Shown here: one piece after another, positions 25,343-34,663 of the stretch
Layout: every line of letters starts with the position of its first letter
Position numbering within the stretch: the first letter of the stretch is position 1
Assembly (NCBI RefSeq): GCF_000576635.1
Contig: NZ_AVFL01000006.1
Span: 186,001 to 250,000, forward strand
Direction: 5' to 3'
From: Skermanella stibiiresistens SB22
GTDB lineage: Bacteria; Pseudomonadota; Alphaproteobacteria; Azospirillales; Azospirillaceae
Length of the DNA: 64,000 nucleotides
The notes under the pieces: generated by a model
Told to the model about the DNA's origin: nothing
Databases searched by the model: none
Seen by the model: only the letters and a program-made list of their open reading frames with translations
Made by a program: the position numbers and the translations under genes

Positions 25343-27654
25343 GCCCGGCTCCCCGGCAGAACCGAGCGGGTACGCCCCTCATCGACGGTTTCGGTGACCG
25401 CGAGCGGCAGAGAGCGCGGACGCCGGCCGGTGGCGCTGAATATCGCGTTGGCGAGGGCGGGAGCGACCGGGACGACGCCCGGCTCTCCCGCACCGCCAGG
25501 GAGTTCGTCGCTGTCCATGATCTCGACGGTGACGTCTGGAGCGTCGTGCAGGCGGTGCATGGGAAAGTCGTGGAAATTCGACTCCACCACCGCGCCGTTC
25601 TCGATCGTGATCGCGCTCATCAAGGCGGTGGTGAGGCCGTAGGAGATGCTTCCCTCCATCTGCGCGATCACCGCGTCGGGATTCACCGCGATGCCGACGT
25701 CGATCACGCAGAAGACCCGTTCGACGGTGATCTCGCCATCCGCGCGCACGGTGACCTCGACGACCTGGGCCACGATGCTCATGAACGCTTCCTCGATGGC
25801 GATTCCGCGCCCGCCGCCCTGGGGCAGCGGTTCGCCCCAGCGGGCCAACGCGGCGACGCGCTCGAGCACGGCGAGATGGCGGGGGCTGTCACGAAGCAGG
25901 GCGCGGCGGTAATCCACGGGATCCGCCCCGGCCCTGTGCGCGCATTCGTCGATGAAGGACTCGGCGAAGAAGGTGTTGAACGAGTATCCGTTTGAACGCC
26001 AGTATCCGATCGGAACGTGGGAGGGGACGTGATGGGAAGCCACGCGCCGCCCCGCGATGCCGTAATAGGGCTTTGCCAGCCCTTCGACCGTGGTGAAATC
26101 GCCGTCAGGCGCGCCGCCGTCGCCGATTGGCATCAAGCGGCTCCGGAAGGATTGGATCAGGGACTGGGCCGCGACGACCGCCTCATAGGCGACGGGTAGG
26201 CCGTCCGATCCCAGGGCGGCGCGCAGGCGCCCGGCGGCATGGCTGCGGAAGACGCCGCGGCCGATATCCTCTTCGCGCGACCACATCAGTTTCACGGGCC
26301 GGTCCGGGAAGAGCGCCGCCAGATAGGCCACCTGCAGCGCGACGTCCAATTCGGTCCGGCGACCGAAGCCGCCCCCGTTCATCAGGATGTGGCAGGTGAC
26401 GGACGACAGATCGACGCCGGCCCGGCCAGCACCCCTCGTCACACCCCAGCGCGGGACTATCGGTGATTGCGCCGGAATCCAGGCTTCGGCCGTTCCGTCG
26501 CTTCGGACGAGGACGGTCGCGTTCATCGGCTCCATGCAAGCGTGGGCGACGAACGGTGCCTCGTAGGCCGCTTCGAGGGTGACCGGCGAGCCGTCCGGAA
26601 AGCCAGAACCCTCCGCGAGGTTCTCATAGGCGTCGCCGCCGTCGAGCAGCGCCCGCATCCGTTCCGACAGAGTGGCGCTGGAGACGCCGACCGCGTCCGT
26701 CCCGCTCCATTCCACATCGAGCTGGCCGGCCGCCTGTTCGGCCAGCCACCAGGATCGGGCGACCACGGCCACGCTCCCGCCATCGATCACGACGACGTCG
26801 ACAACACCCGGTCGCGTGCGAATCTCCGCCATGTTGGCCACCCGGACGACACCGCTTCCGAACACCGGCGCCTGGCGGATCGACGCGTGCAGCATGTCCG
26901 GCAGCACGACATCGGCACCGAAGAGCGGGGCTCCCCGGACTTTCGCCGGCAGGTCCAGCCGAGGCTGGGACGTGCCGATCAGCCGCCAGTCCGCTCGGGA
27001 CTTGAGCGCCGGGTTCCGTGGTGGGGAGACGGCGGCCGCGTCGAGCGCGAGATCGGCATAGGGGATCGCCAGTCCCGAGCCCGCGTGCATGACGGCGCCA
27101 TCCCGGGTCGCGAGTTCGGCCGCCGGCACGCCGAGCCGCGCGGCCGCCGCCGTGATCAGCATGTGCCTCGCCGCGGCGCCCGCGGAACGCATCGGCGTCC
27201 ACAGACCGTACAACGAGGACGAACCGCCGGTCCCGGTCAAGCGCAGGGCGCCGAGGATCCGCCGGCCGATCCAGACGGCGGGCCCGCCCGCCTCCTCCGG
27301 ACGGGTTCCGAGTGGCAGCGCCCAGTTGGCATACGCCGAGAGATCCTCCACTGGATGCTCGACGGTGACGCGCCCGTCGAACGGCAAGTCCAACTCCTCG
27401 GCGACGAGCATGGCGAGCCCGGTGTGGATGCCCTGTCCCATCTCGGCGCGCGGCACGTTGACAACCACCCGGCCATCCGGATGGATCACGACGAATGCGT
27501 TGAGGACGGCGCGGTCGCCGTCGATGTGGCCGGTGGATCCGTCCACGTCGATCGTGGACAGATAGCCGACGCTGGCGACGGCGGCGGTGGCGGCCGTGCC
27601 GACGATGACGGCGCCGGTGATGAGGAAGGCGCGTCGTGACGGAAGACTGGGCAT
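25339..27654 (-). CDS. Molybdopterin-binding subunit, isoquinoline 1-oxidoreductase beta-like (IorB), orphan
   Basis: A 771-residue molybdenum hydroxylase large subunit of the IorB/aldehyde oxidase type. It begins with a Tat-like signal (SRRAFLITGAVIVG), so it is probably exported. Family motifs include AEMGQGIHTGL, the paired FGAD and MEPMNATV region, NGGGFGRRTELD and GGAGEPGVVP with the expected catalytic glutamate. It has no adjacent [2Fe-2S] or cytochrome subunit gene; the nearest [2Fe-2S] gene is 1.6 kb upstream, beyond the AraC gene and on the other strand. Its stop overlaps the PmtA-like start. The substrate is likely an N-heterocycle or aldehyde (family knowledge). Confidence 0.87.
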   Translation of the reverse strand: MPSLPSRRAFLITGAVIVGTAATAAVASVGYLSTIDVDGSTGHIDGDRAVLNAFVVIHPDGRVVVNVPRAEMGQGIHTGLAMLVAEELDLPFDGRVTVEHPVEDLSAYANWALPLGTRPEEAGGPAVWIGRRILGALRLTGTGGSSSLYGLWTPMRSAGAAARHMLITAAAARLGVPAAELATRDGAVMHAGSGLAIPYADLALDAAAVSPPRNPALKSRADWRLIGTSQPRLDLPAKVRGAPLFGADVVLPDMLHASIRQAPVFGSGVVRVANMAEIRTRPGVVDVVVIDGGSVAVVARSWWLAEQAAGQLDVEWSGTDAVGVSSATLSERMRALLDGGDAYENLAEGSGFPDGSPVTLEAAYEAPFVAHACMEPMNATVLVRSDGTAEAWIPAQSPIVPRWGVTRGAGRAGVDLSSVTCHILMNGGGFGRRTELDVALQVAYLAALFPDRPVKLMWSREEDIGRGVFRSHAAGRLRAALGSDGLPVAYEAVVAAQSLIQSFRSRLMPIGDGGAPDGDFTTVEGLAKPYYGIAGRRVASHHVPSHVPIGYWRSNGYSFNTFFAESFIDECAHRAGADPVDYRRALLRDSPRHLAVLERVAALARWGEPLPQGGGRGIAIEEAFMSIVAQVVEVTVRADGEITVERVFCVIDVGIAVNPDAVIAQMEGSISYGLTTALMSAITIENGAVVESNFHDFPMHRLHDAPDVTVEIMDSDELPGGAGEPGVVPVAPALANAIFSATGRRPRSLPLAVTETVDEGRTRSVLPGSRA

Positions 27655-28063
27655 GACTGTTTCCCTTATCCCTCGGCCAGCATGGCGGAGGCCCGGTGGA
27701 TCGCGCGGCGGATGTCTCGCGAATCAGGGAGGATGTCCCAGTCCGTCGTCCCCGCCGCTTCGTGGATCAACCTAACCGCCGCCTGTCACGGCCCTGTGCC
27801 GGGATTGTAGGGCATTGTACCAGTTTGTATCCGAAACGCCGGTTGAAGCCCCGGCCGACGGGAACCTTGGCTTATTCTGATACAATTCCGCCCGGAAGGA
27901 CGGGACGGGGGCGATCCGGCCGGAAGCGGATCGCGCATCCCGACGGGCGAGCCTGGACCGGTCACGGCGACTTCGGCCATGCGCGGAAGGCGCGCGTCAT
28001 CGGCGAATGAACACGCCCACGCTCGTCACGGACACGGGGCGGCGCGGGACGCCGCCAGTCGGT
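27655..28063. other. Intergenic region with one copy of a dispersed repeat
   Basis: This 409-base gap upstream of the orphan IorB gene contains repeat copy A (27766-27897). No gene is supported: the short frames that cross it encode the repeat's low-complexity PNRRLS-type translation. The IorB promoter should lie in the part nearest 27655. Confidence 0.6.
27766..27897 (+). repeat. Dispersed intergenic repeat, copy A
   Basis: About 130 bases match copy B at 34264-34396 in reverse orientation. Shared blocks in order are CCTAACCGCCGCCTGTC, TGTGCCGG, TTGTACC, TTGTATC, AAGCCCCGGCCG and TGATACAATTCCG. Both copies contain TTGTATC facing GATACAA, so the element can fold back. It is noncoding in both places and lies upstream of a minus-strand gene here. 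Confidence 0.75.
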
Positions 28064-29011
28064 TCAAGCGGGACCGGTGCCGTCGGGCGGATCGCGCGGC
28101 GGGGACGCGTCGCGGCCATACTGCCGGGGCGTGCAGCCCATGACCCTCTTGAAGGCTGTGCTGAAGGCGCTTTCTGACTCGTAGCCGAGCGACAGCGCGA
28201 CGACGGACACCGGGTCGGCGGTGTTCTCGAACCTGTCACCGGCCAGCAGCATCCGCCAGCGCGCCAGATAGTCCATCGCGGTCTCCCCGACCGTTTCCTT
28301 GAACCTCAGGGCGAAGCTCGAGCGGGACATGCCGGCACGCTCGGCGAGTTCCCTCAGTGTCCAGCGGTACGCCGGGTCGGCGTGGATGGCGGAAATCGCC
28401 GCGCCGAGCCGCTTGTCCGCGAGGGCGGAGAACCATCCGACGACGCCGTCGGGCCCCTCGTCGAGATGCAGCCGCAGGGCCTGGACCAACATCATGTGCG
28501 CGAGGTGTTGCGCGATGAGCGAACTGCCTGGTCGCCGCTCGCGCAGCTCCTCCCGCATCCGCTCGACCGACCAGCGCAGCGCCGCCTGCTCCGACTCCCT
28601 GCGGATCCGCACGACGGGCGGCAACATCCCGAGGAGGCTGCCCGAGCTTCTGCCGCTGACGGCGAAGCGGCTGCCGACGAGATGGAAATCGCCACCGCCC
28701 TTGACCGTCACGACGCCCCCCGGCTGGGCTGGCGGAAAGAACTCGCCGGAGTCGACGGGCGTCAGGGCGGTATCGCTGGCGAGGCGGAAGTTCCGCCCGC
28801 TCGGCAGCACGAAACACTCCCCCGATCTCAGCCGCACCGGCTCGGCGACGTCATCGACGGACAACCAGCATTCGCCCGACACGACGGCGTAGCACTTCAT
28901 GCGGTTCCGCTGGTCGGCGAACTGGATCGACCAGTCGCCACCCGCGTCGAACCCCGACGACACGTAGCTTCGCGGCTTCAGCAGCGACAACACATCCGAC
29001 AGTGGGTCCAT
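28064..29011 (-). CDS. AraC-family transcriptional regulator with N-terminal cupin
   Basis: A 315-residue regulator. The N-terminal half is a cupin-type ligand domain (VRLRSGECFVLPSG). The C-terminal 100 residues hold two helix-turn-helix motifs, ending VALSLGYESESAFSTAFKRVMGCTPRQYGR, which is diagnostic for AraC proteins in several conserved positions. The gene is divergent from the iorA-like gene with a 219-base shared region, so it probably controls the iorAB-like genes and perhaps the orphan IorB gene. The inducer is unknown. Confidence 0.88.
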   Translation of the reverse strand: MDPLSDVLSLLKPRSYVSSGFDAGGDWSIQFADQRNRMKCYAVVSGECWLSVDDVAEPVRLRSGECFVLPSGRNFRLASDTALTPVDSGEFFPPAQPGGVVTVKGGGDFHLVGSRFAVSGRSSGSLLGMLPPVVRIRRESEQAALRWSVERMREELRERRPGSSLIAQHLAHMMLVQALRLHLDEGPDGVVGWFSALADKRLGAAISAIHADPAYRWTLRELAERAGMSRSSFALRFKETVGETAMDYLARWRMLLAGDRFENTADPVSVVALSLGYESESAFSTAFKRVMGCTPRQYGRDASPPRDPPDGTGPA

Positions 29012-29230
29012 GAAATTCCTCCGGACGATCGCGAAGATATTTCGGACCCCTTAGCATAGACCGTATTTTCCCGGCTGCCTATCTTGGCGGCGTCCGGCAA
29101 CGGTTTTCGATGGTCAGCAGCTCGCTCCGGGCTTCCCCGCACCGATGCCGCGGCCGCGCGGCGAGCCTCCATTCCGGCCGCGCCCGCGACATCGACCATC
29201 GCGCAAGCCACAGGCAGAGGAGAAGCGTTC

Positions 29231-29683
29231 ATGACGGCGTTCAACATCAATGGGCGCGCGGTGGATATCGCCGCCGGCCCAGAAACCCCACTGCTTTGGG
29301 TCATCCGCGAACACCTCAAGCTCACCGGCACGAAGTACGGCTGCGGCATCGCGCGGTGCGGCGCCTGCACCGTCCATGTCGATGGAGAGCCCTTCCGCTC
29401 CTGCGTCACCTGGCTCGAGGATGTCGAGGGACGCGCGGTCACGACCATCGAAGGCCTTTCGCCCAATGCCGGCCATCCGCTGCAGAAGGCCTGGATCGCC
29501 GAGCAGGTGCCGCAGTGCGGCTATTGCCAGTCCGGTCAGATCATGCAGGCGGCGGCGCTCCTCGAACGCACTCCCGTCCCCACCCGCGAGCAGATCATCA
29601 CCCATATGGACGGCAACATCTGCCGCTGTGGGACCTACGTCCGCATCATCGCCGCCATCGAGCGCGCGTCGCGGGAGGGATGA
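29231..29683 (+). CDS. iorA: [2Fe-2S] subunit of isoquinoline 1-oxidoreductase-like enzyme
   Basis: A 150-residue small subunit with two [2Fe-2S] motifs. The ferredoxin-type site is YGCGIARCGACTVH (Cys38, Cys43, Cys46) with Cys58. The second site uses QCGYCQSGQ and ICRCGTY. GAGGAGA precedes the ATG; longer upstream frames lack a start signal. It lies three bases before the large-subunit gene, so the pair form one enzyme. It passes electrons from the molybdenum site to an acceptor, often a cytochrome c that is not encoded here. Confidence 0.9.
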   Translation: MTAFNINGRAVDIAAGPETPLLWVIREHLKLTGTKYGCGIARCGACTVHVDGEPFRSCVTWLEDVEGRAVTTIEGLSPNAGHPLQKAWIAEQVPQCGYCQSGQIMQAAALLERTPVPTREQIITHMDGNICRCGTYVRIIAAIERASREG

Positions 29684-29686
29684 GCC

Positions 29687-31921
29687 ATGGCCACGACTTT
29701 TCAACCTCGGATCCGCGCGCTGTCGCGGCGCGGCTTCCTCGTCACGGCCGGCGGCCTCGGGATCGCGGTCGCGTACGGAAGCCTGTCACAGCCCGCCGTC
29801 GGCGCTACGACCGTCCCCGGCGCCGAGGGCGGATTCCGTCCGAATGCGTGGGTCACGATCGCGGATGACGGAACGGTGACCATCATCTCGCCGGCGGTCG
29901 AGATGGGCCAGGGCATCATGACCACGCTGCCGCTGCTCGTCGCCGAGGAAATGGACGCCGATTGGGACCGGGTGCGCATCGTCCAGGCTCCCTCCGACGC
30001 AAAGACCTACGGCAATCCGGGCTTCTACGGGATTCAGCTGACCGGTGGCAGCGAGTCGACGCGCGGCTATCACGCGCTGCTTCGGCTGACCGGCGCCCAG
30101 ACCCGCATGGTCCTGCTGGCGGCCGCGGCCGGCATGTTGCGCGTCCCGGTGAGCGAGCTCTCGACCGAGCCCGGCAGGGTCGTGCATCCCGCCTCGGGCC
30201 GCGCGCTCGATTACGGTGGGATCGCCGCGAACGGACCCTTGCCGGAACCGCTCCCCCAGGTGGGCGAGGCCGATCTGAAGCCGAGCGACAGGTGGCGTTA
30301 TATTGGGAAACGGACGATCCGGCGTGTCGACGTGCCCTCGAAGGTCGATGGAACCGCGGTCTTCGGTATCGACGTCCAACTTCCGGGCATGCTCCACGGA
30401 GCGGTGCTGCGGGCGCCTGTCCAGGGCGAACGGCCCGACGCCATCGACGACACCAAAGCCAGGACGGTGCCGGGCGTGACCCATATCGTCCCGCTGTCCT
30501 ATGGGGTCGGCATCATCGGCGAGACGGTCGAGGCGACCAAGCGGGCGAAGGAGCTGCTTGACGTCGAGTGGAGCACAGGTTCCCGGGTCCGCGACTACGA
30601 CAGCCGGCACCTGCTCGAGGCGTATCGCGCCATCGGCCGCGATCCCGGGCGCCGGGGAGTTCCCGCGCATGTCACTGGCGACGCGCAGGCCGCCATCTTG
30701 GGGGCCGCGACCGTGATCGACGTGGACTATATGAGCGACCATGTCTCCCACGCGGCCATGGAACCGATGAACGCCACGGCGCTCGTCATCGGTGACCGGA
30801 TCGAGATCTGGGCGCCGACCCAGGGACCGACGGGCACGCAGCGCTTCGCGGCCGAAGTGATCGGCACCACGCCCGACAAGGTCAAGGTGAACACGACCCT
30901 GCTCGGCGGCGGGTTCGGACGCAAGGCCGAAAAAGACTTCATCGTCGACGCGGTCTCCCTCGCCAAGGCGGCGGAGGGACGGCCGGTCAAGGTCGTCTGG
31001 AGCCGCGAGGACGACATCCGGCACGACAAGTTCCGGCCGCTGGAGGCCCAGCACATACAGGTCGGGCTCGATGCCGACGGGCGGATCCTCGGCTGGCGGC
31101 ATCGCATCGTGGCGGATTCCGTGTTCGCCCGCACCATGCCGGAACTGTTCGATGGCAAGGGAGGTCACGACGACGTCGTGACCGAAGGCGCCCATTTCAA
31201 CTACGCGGTGCCGGCTCATCACGTCGAGTATCTGCGTCAGGAAAGCGGACTGGACATCGGGTTCTGGTTCGCGGTCGGGGTCGGCTACACGAGGTTCGCG
31301 ATCGAATGCGTCGTCGACGAGATCGCGGCCGCCAGGGGCGTCGATCCCATGGCGCTCAGGCTGGAGCTCCTGAGGGACCAGCCCCGCGCGCGCGCGGTGA
31401 TCGAGACCGTCGCCCGGATGGCGGACTGGGATCGGGAGCGCGAGGACCGGGGATTGGGATTGGCCTACTCCGACGCCTTCGGCTCGCATTGCGCTCAGGT
31501 CGCCGAAGTGTCGCTCGACCGGGAAACCGGACGGATCCGGGTGCACAAGGTCTGGTGCGCCATCGATCCTGGCGTGGCTATACAGCCGCTCCATATCGAG
31601 GCCATGATGATCGTCGGCATAACGAACGGGACCGGCCACGCGCTGTTCGAGCGGATCAACGTCGTCGATGGCGAGGTGGAGGAGTCGAACTTCGACACCT
31701 ACCGGGTGATCCGCATGTCCGAGGCGCCCGAGATCGAGGTTGCCGTGGTGCCGACGCCGGGGAGCCCGGTAGGCGGTATCGGCCAAGCCGGCCTCCCGCC
31801 CACTGGCCCGGCGATCGCCAACGCGATAGCCCGGCTGACCGGTGGCGTGAGGCTTCGGCACTTTCCGTTCCTGCCGGAACGCGTGTTGGCGGCGCTCGAC
31901 GGCTGGACGGCACAGCCATGA
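29687..31921 (+). CDS. iorB: Molybdopterin-binding subunit of isoquinoline 1-oxidoreductase-like enzyme, Glu-to-Gln at the active-site motif
   Basis: A 744-residue large subunit with a Tat signal (SRRGFLVTAGGLGIAVAYG), so the enzyme is probably periplasmic. Family motifs are present: VEMGQGIMTTLP, MEPMNATALV, LGGGFGRKAEKDF and the C-terminal PTGPAIANAI. The motif that normally carries the catalytic glutamate (G-E-x-G) reads GGIGQAGLPP, with glutamine (CAA). The orphan paralogue at 25339 keeps glutamate. The protein may be less active, act on a different substrate or be a natural variant of the group. It is about 27 residues shorter than the orphan copy. Confidence 0.87.
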   Translation: MATTFQPRIRALSRRGFLVTAGGLGIAVAYGSLSQPAVGATTVPGAEGGFRPNAWVTIADDGTVTIISPAVEMGQGIMTTLPLLVAEEMDADWDRVRIVQAPSDAKTYGNPGFYGIQLTGGSESTRGYHALLRLTGAQTRMVLLAAAAGMLRVPVSELSTEPGRVVHPASGRALDYGGIAANGPLPEPLPQVGEADLKPSDRWRYIGKRTIRRVDVPSKVDGTAVFGIDVQLPGMLHGAVLRAPVQGERPDAIDDTKARTVPGVTHIVPLSYGVGIIGETVEATKRAKELLDVEWSTGSRVRDYDSRHLLEAYRAIGRDPGRRGVPAHVTGDAQAAILGAATVIDVDYMSDHVSHAAMEPMNATALVIGDRIEIWAPTQGPTGTQRFAAEVIGTTPDKVKVNTTLLGGGFGRKAEKDFIVDAVSLAKAAEGRPVKVVWSREDDIRHDKFRPLEAQHIQVGLDADGRILGWRHRIVADSVFARTMPELFDGKGGHDDVVTEGAHFNYAVPAHHVEYLRQESGLDIGFWFAVGVGYTRFAIECVVDEIAAARGVDPMALRLELLRDQPRARAVIETVARMADWDREREDRGLGLAYSDAFGSHCAQVAEVSLDRETGRIRVHKVWCAIDPGVAIQPLHIEAMMIVGITNGTGHALFERINVVDGEVEESNFDTYRVIRMSEAPEIEVAVVPTPGSPVGGIGQAGLPPTGPAIANAIARLTGGVRLRHFPFLPERVLAALDGWTAQP

Positions 31922-32053
31922 ACTCTGGCGCCGATCGATGGGAATCGAGATCCTCCAGGGACCACGGGGACATCGTCAAGGTGGCTCCCAGGCTCACCCA
32001 CTCCCGGCTTCCGCCCAACAAGTTGACGATGCCGCCCCTGTTCGGCGCCGCGC

Positions 32054-33484
32054 TCAGGCCGGCAGGACGACGGCGGCCTTGAGACCGGGATGGCGCGGCG
32101 ACAGGACCACGTCGCCGCCATGCTGGCGGGCTATGGCGCGGGCGATCGAAAGGCCGAGACCGATGCCGCCCGTCTCGCGCGAGCGCGAAGCTTCCAGACG
32201 GAAGAAGGGCGCGAAGACCTCCTCGATGCTGTCGAGCGGAATGCCCGGTCCCTCATCCTCGACCACGATCTCAACGGTCGAGCGCGTCGTGATCAGCCGC
32301 ACCTCGGCTCGGCCGGCATAGCGCACGGCGTTCTCGATCAGGTTGCGGATAGTGCGCCGGAGCCCGTCCGGCCTGCAGCGGTAGTTCACCCGTTCGCCTC
32401 CGATGAAGACGACGGACTGGCCGATCTCGGCCAAGTCGTCGCAGACGCTCTCGACAAGGGCCGAGAGGTCTATCGTGCGGGTCGGCTCGGCATTGGTCTC
32501 CTGGCGAGCGAGCGACAGCGTCGCCTCGGTCATCGCCTGCATCTCGTCGATGGTGTCGAGCATCCGCTCCTGAAGGTCGGGATCCTCCACCAACTCGGCG
32601 CGCAGGCGCAGCGTGGTCAGAGGCGTCCTCAGGTCGTGGCCGATCGCCGCCAGCATGCGCGTCCGATCCTCCACGAACCGGTGCAGGCGCTCCTGCATGC
32701 GGTTGAATCCCTCGGCCGTGCGGCGGATGTCGTCGGGGCCGCATTCGCGCAGCGGCGTCACCGCCTCGCCACGCCCGAGCATCTCCGCGGCCCTGGTGAG
32801 CTGGCGCAGGGGCCGCACGATACGCCGCACGGTGAGGACGCCCACGAGGGAGACGAAGACCGCGGTCAGCGCGAGCGACAGCGGAAGGTGGGTGTCCCAG
32901 ATGGACGGCATGAAATGCTTGTAGAAGGCGACGTTGAGCACCCGTCCGTCGTTGAGCGGGACGATCACCCCGGCGCCGTTGCGTTCGGCATAGTCGAGGT
33001 AGAGCGCCCGGGCCGGCAGGTCCGCGCGATCCGCGGGTGGCGCCGTCCAAGTCGCTCCCTTCAGCAGATGCGCGGTGGTTGCGTCCTCGGGCAGCGGCGT
33101 TCTCGTTGCCGGGCCGCCCAGGGTGTTGGTTTGGCTCGATCCGTTCAGAAGCGTCCGCAGGGGTACCTGGAAGCGCTCGAACGCCTCGCCGACCCACGGT
33201 CCGGGATGGGGCGCCGGGTCCTCGGAGATCCAGAAGCGGGTGTAGTCCGTGCTGTTGACGCGGGCGATATCGGACTGTAGCGCCGGCGGCAGGGTTTCGA
33301 CCAGCCGAGCCACGGCCGCCGCGCGGCTGCTGAGCTCGGTGCGGGCGGCCGCGCGCAGGTCCGAGATGAACTGATCCCAGGAAATGCACATTCCGACCGT
33401 TTGGGAGGCGAAGAGGGCCACCAGCATGGAGGTGAGAAGTTGGACGGACAGGCGCTTGCGCCACCATGTGAGAAGACGCGTCAC
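32054..33484 (-). CDS. Sensor histidine kinase, EnvZ/OmpR-type partner
   Basis: A 476-residue membrane kinase. It has an N-terminal transmembrane segment (about 14-34), a periplasmic sensor of some 150 residues, a second segment (about 190-212) and a HAMP domain. The phospho-acceptor is His283 in GHDLRTPL, followed by N-box LIENAVRYAG, G1 DEGPGIP and G2 GGIGLGLSIA. Translation starts at GTG 33484, which overlaps the stop of the regulator gene (GTGA). The long frame that extends upstream is a shadow of the regulator gene. The signal sensed is unknown. Confidence 0.9.
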   Translation of the reverse strand: MTRLLTWWRKRLSVQLLTSMLVALFASQTVGMCISWDQFISDLRAAARTELSSRAAAVARLVETLPPALQSDIARVNSTDYTRFWISEDPAPHPGPWVGEAFERFQVPLRTLLNGSSQTNTLGGPATRTPLPEDATTAHLLKGATWTAPPADRADLPARALYLDYAERNGAGVIVPLNDGRVLNVAFYKHFMPSIWDTHLPLSLALTAVFVSLVGVLTVRRIVRPLRQLTRAAEMLGRGEAVTPLRECGPDDIRRTAEGFNRMQERLHRFVEDRTRMLAAIGHDLRTPLTTLRLRAELVEDPDLQERMLDTIDEMQAMTEATLSLARQETNAEPTRTIDLSALVESVCDDLAEIGQSVVFIGGERVNYRCRPDGLRRTIRNLIENAVRYAGRAEVRLITTRSTVEIVVEDEGPGIPLDSIEEVFAPFFRLEASRSRETGGIGLGLSIARAIARQHGGDVVLSPRHPGLKAAVVLPA

Positions 33485-34206
33485 GAGGAGAAGACCTCCG
33501 GCATGAAGCTGTAGCCTCCGCCCCAATGGGTCTGGATGATGGTCGGGGACTTTGGGTCGGCCTCCACCTTGCGGCGCAGGCGGCTGACTTGGTTGTCGAT
33601 GGAACGGTCGAAGGGATCGGCCTCGCGCCCCACGGTGAGGTCGAGGAGCTGGTCGCGGCTGAGGACCATTCCAGGATGCTCGACGAACACCTTGAGCAGC
33701 CGAAACTCCGCCGTGGAGAGCGGCACGCCCACCCCGTCCTCTCCCTGGAGTTCCCGGCGGCCGAGGTCGAGAACCCAGCGATCGAAGCGCATCATTCCGG
33801 CCCTGCGGGCGGTCCGCTGGTGCGGCAGGCTGTTGGCGCGGCGCAGCACCGCCTTGATGCGCGCCAGGAGTTCGCGCGAGGAGAACGGCTTGACGAGGTA
33901 GTCGTCCGCCCCGAGTTCCAGACCGATCACGCGATCGGTCTCGTCCGTCCGGGCGGTCAGGAAGATGATCGGCACCCCTCCGCCGGGGCCGGCCCGCAAC
34001 TCGCGGCAAAGGGTGAGCCCGTCTTCACCCGGCATCATGATGTCGAGGACGATGAGGTCGGGTGCCTTTCGCTCCATGAGTCGGCGCAGCGCGGCGCCGT
34101 TCTCCACCGTGCTGACGCGGTAACCCTGCTGCTGAAGATATTTGCCAACAAGATCGCGGATGTCGCGATGGTCGTCGACGACGGCGATGTGGGGCACGGA
34201 GTCCAT
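33481..34206 (-). CDS. OmpR/PhoB-family response regulator
   Basis: A 241-residue regulator. The receiver has the acidic pair Asp11/Asp12, the phosphorylated Asp55 in LIVLDIMMPG, the Thr/Ala switch (FLTART) and the lysine in YLVKPFSS. The C-terminal winged helix has the usual LSTAEFRLLKVF, VLSRDQLLDLT and IDNQVSRLRRKVE. Its gene overlaps the kinase gene. The start MDSVPHIAV at 34206 is preferred over an upstream non-ATG codon. Copy B of the dispersed repeat lies just upstream and may carry its promoter. Confidence 0.92.
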   Translation of the reverse strand: MDSVPHIAVVDDHRDIRDLVGKYLQQQGYRVSTVENGAALRRLMERKAPDLIVLDIMMPGEDGLTLCRELRAGPGGGVPIIFLTARTDETDRVIGLELGADDYLVKPFSSRELLARIKAVLRRANSLPHQRTARRAGMMRFDRWVLDLGRRELQGEDGVGVPLSTAEFRLLKVFVEHPGMVLSRDQLLDLTVGREADPFDRSIDNQVSRLRRKVEADPKSPTIIQTHWGGGYSFMPEVFSS

Positions 34207-34663
34207 GATCGGTCCCGAACGCTGGAGCACAGTCGTCCTTATACCGCGTGCGCCGCGAGATGCCCGGACGGAATTGTATCAAGATGTTCCAGGAGCCTTG
34301 CCGGCCGGGGCTTTGGCCGCCGCGGCCGATACAATTCGGTACAAGGCCGGACGGTTCCGGCACAAGGGTGCGACAGGCGGCGGTTAGGATTGGTCCTGGA
34401 CGCGGCGGAGGAGATGGCGCGAGACACCCTCCCGCTTTCGGATTCGGACCGTTCCAGGGGTTCGGGCCCTTCCGTTTCCCAGCACTCAACCGGAAACCAG
34501 CCACCATGACATGTCCCATGATAGTCTCCGCCGCTGCCGCCGAGGCCCTCCGTTCCGGCTCCAGCACGGTCCACGGGGTCCGCGGCCGGTGCCGCCCGGC
34601 CGTCCGCCGGCGGCGACCGATCGATGCGACCGTGTCGACCTTGTCCGGCTGCCTTGGGGAAGA
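34207..34663. other. Intergenic region with repeat copy B
   Basis: This 457-base gap separates the divergent response regulator and cyclase genes. Its left half is occupied by repeat copy B. The right half (34400-34663) shows no supported gene or clear motif. Promoters for both genes should lie here. Confidence 0.6.
34264..34396 (-). repeat. Dispersed intergenic repeat, copy B
   Basis: The reverse complement matches copy A (27766-27897) in block order and spacing, with about two thirds of bases identical by eye. It contains GAATTGTATC (34271-34280) facing GATACAATTC (34328-34337), and a second TTGTACC. As with copy A, it sits upstream of a minus-strand gene, but in the opposite orientation. 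Confidence 0.75.

Noticed and set aside
34239-34574. Minus-strand 111-codon frame
   Set aside because: Its conserved part is the translation of the dispersed repeat, also seen at 27754-27900. Shared DNA rather than a shared protein explains it.
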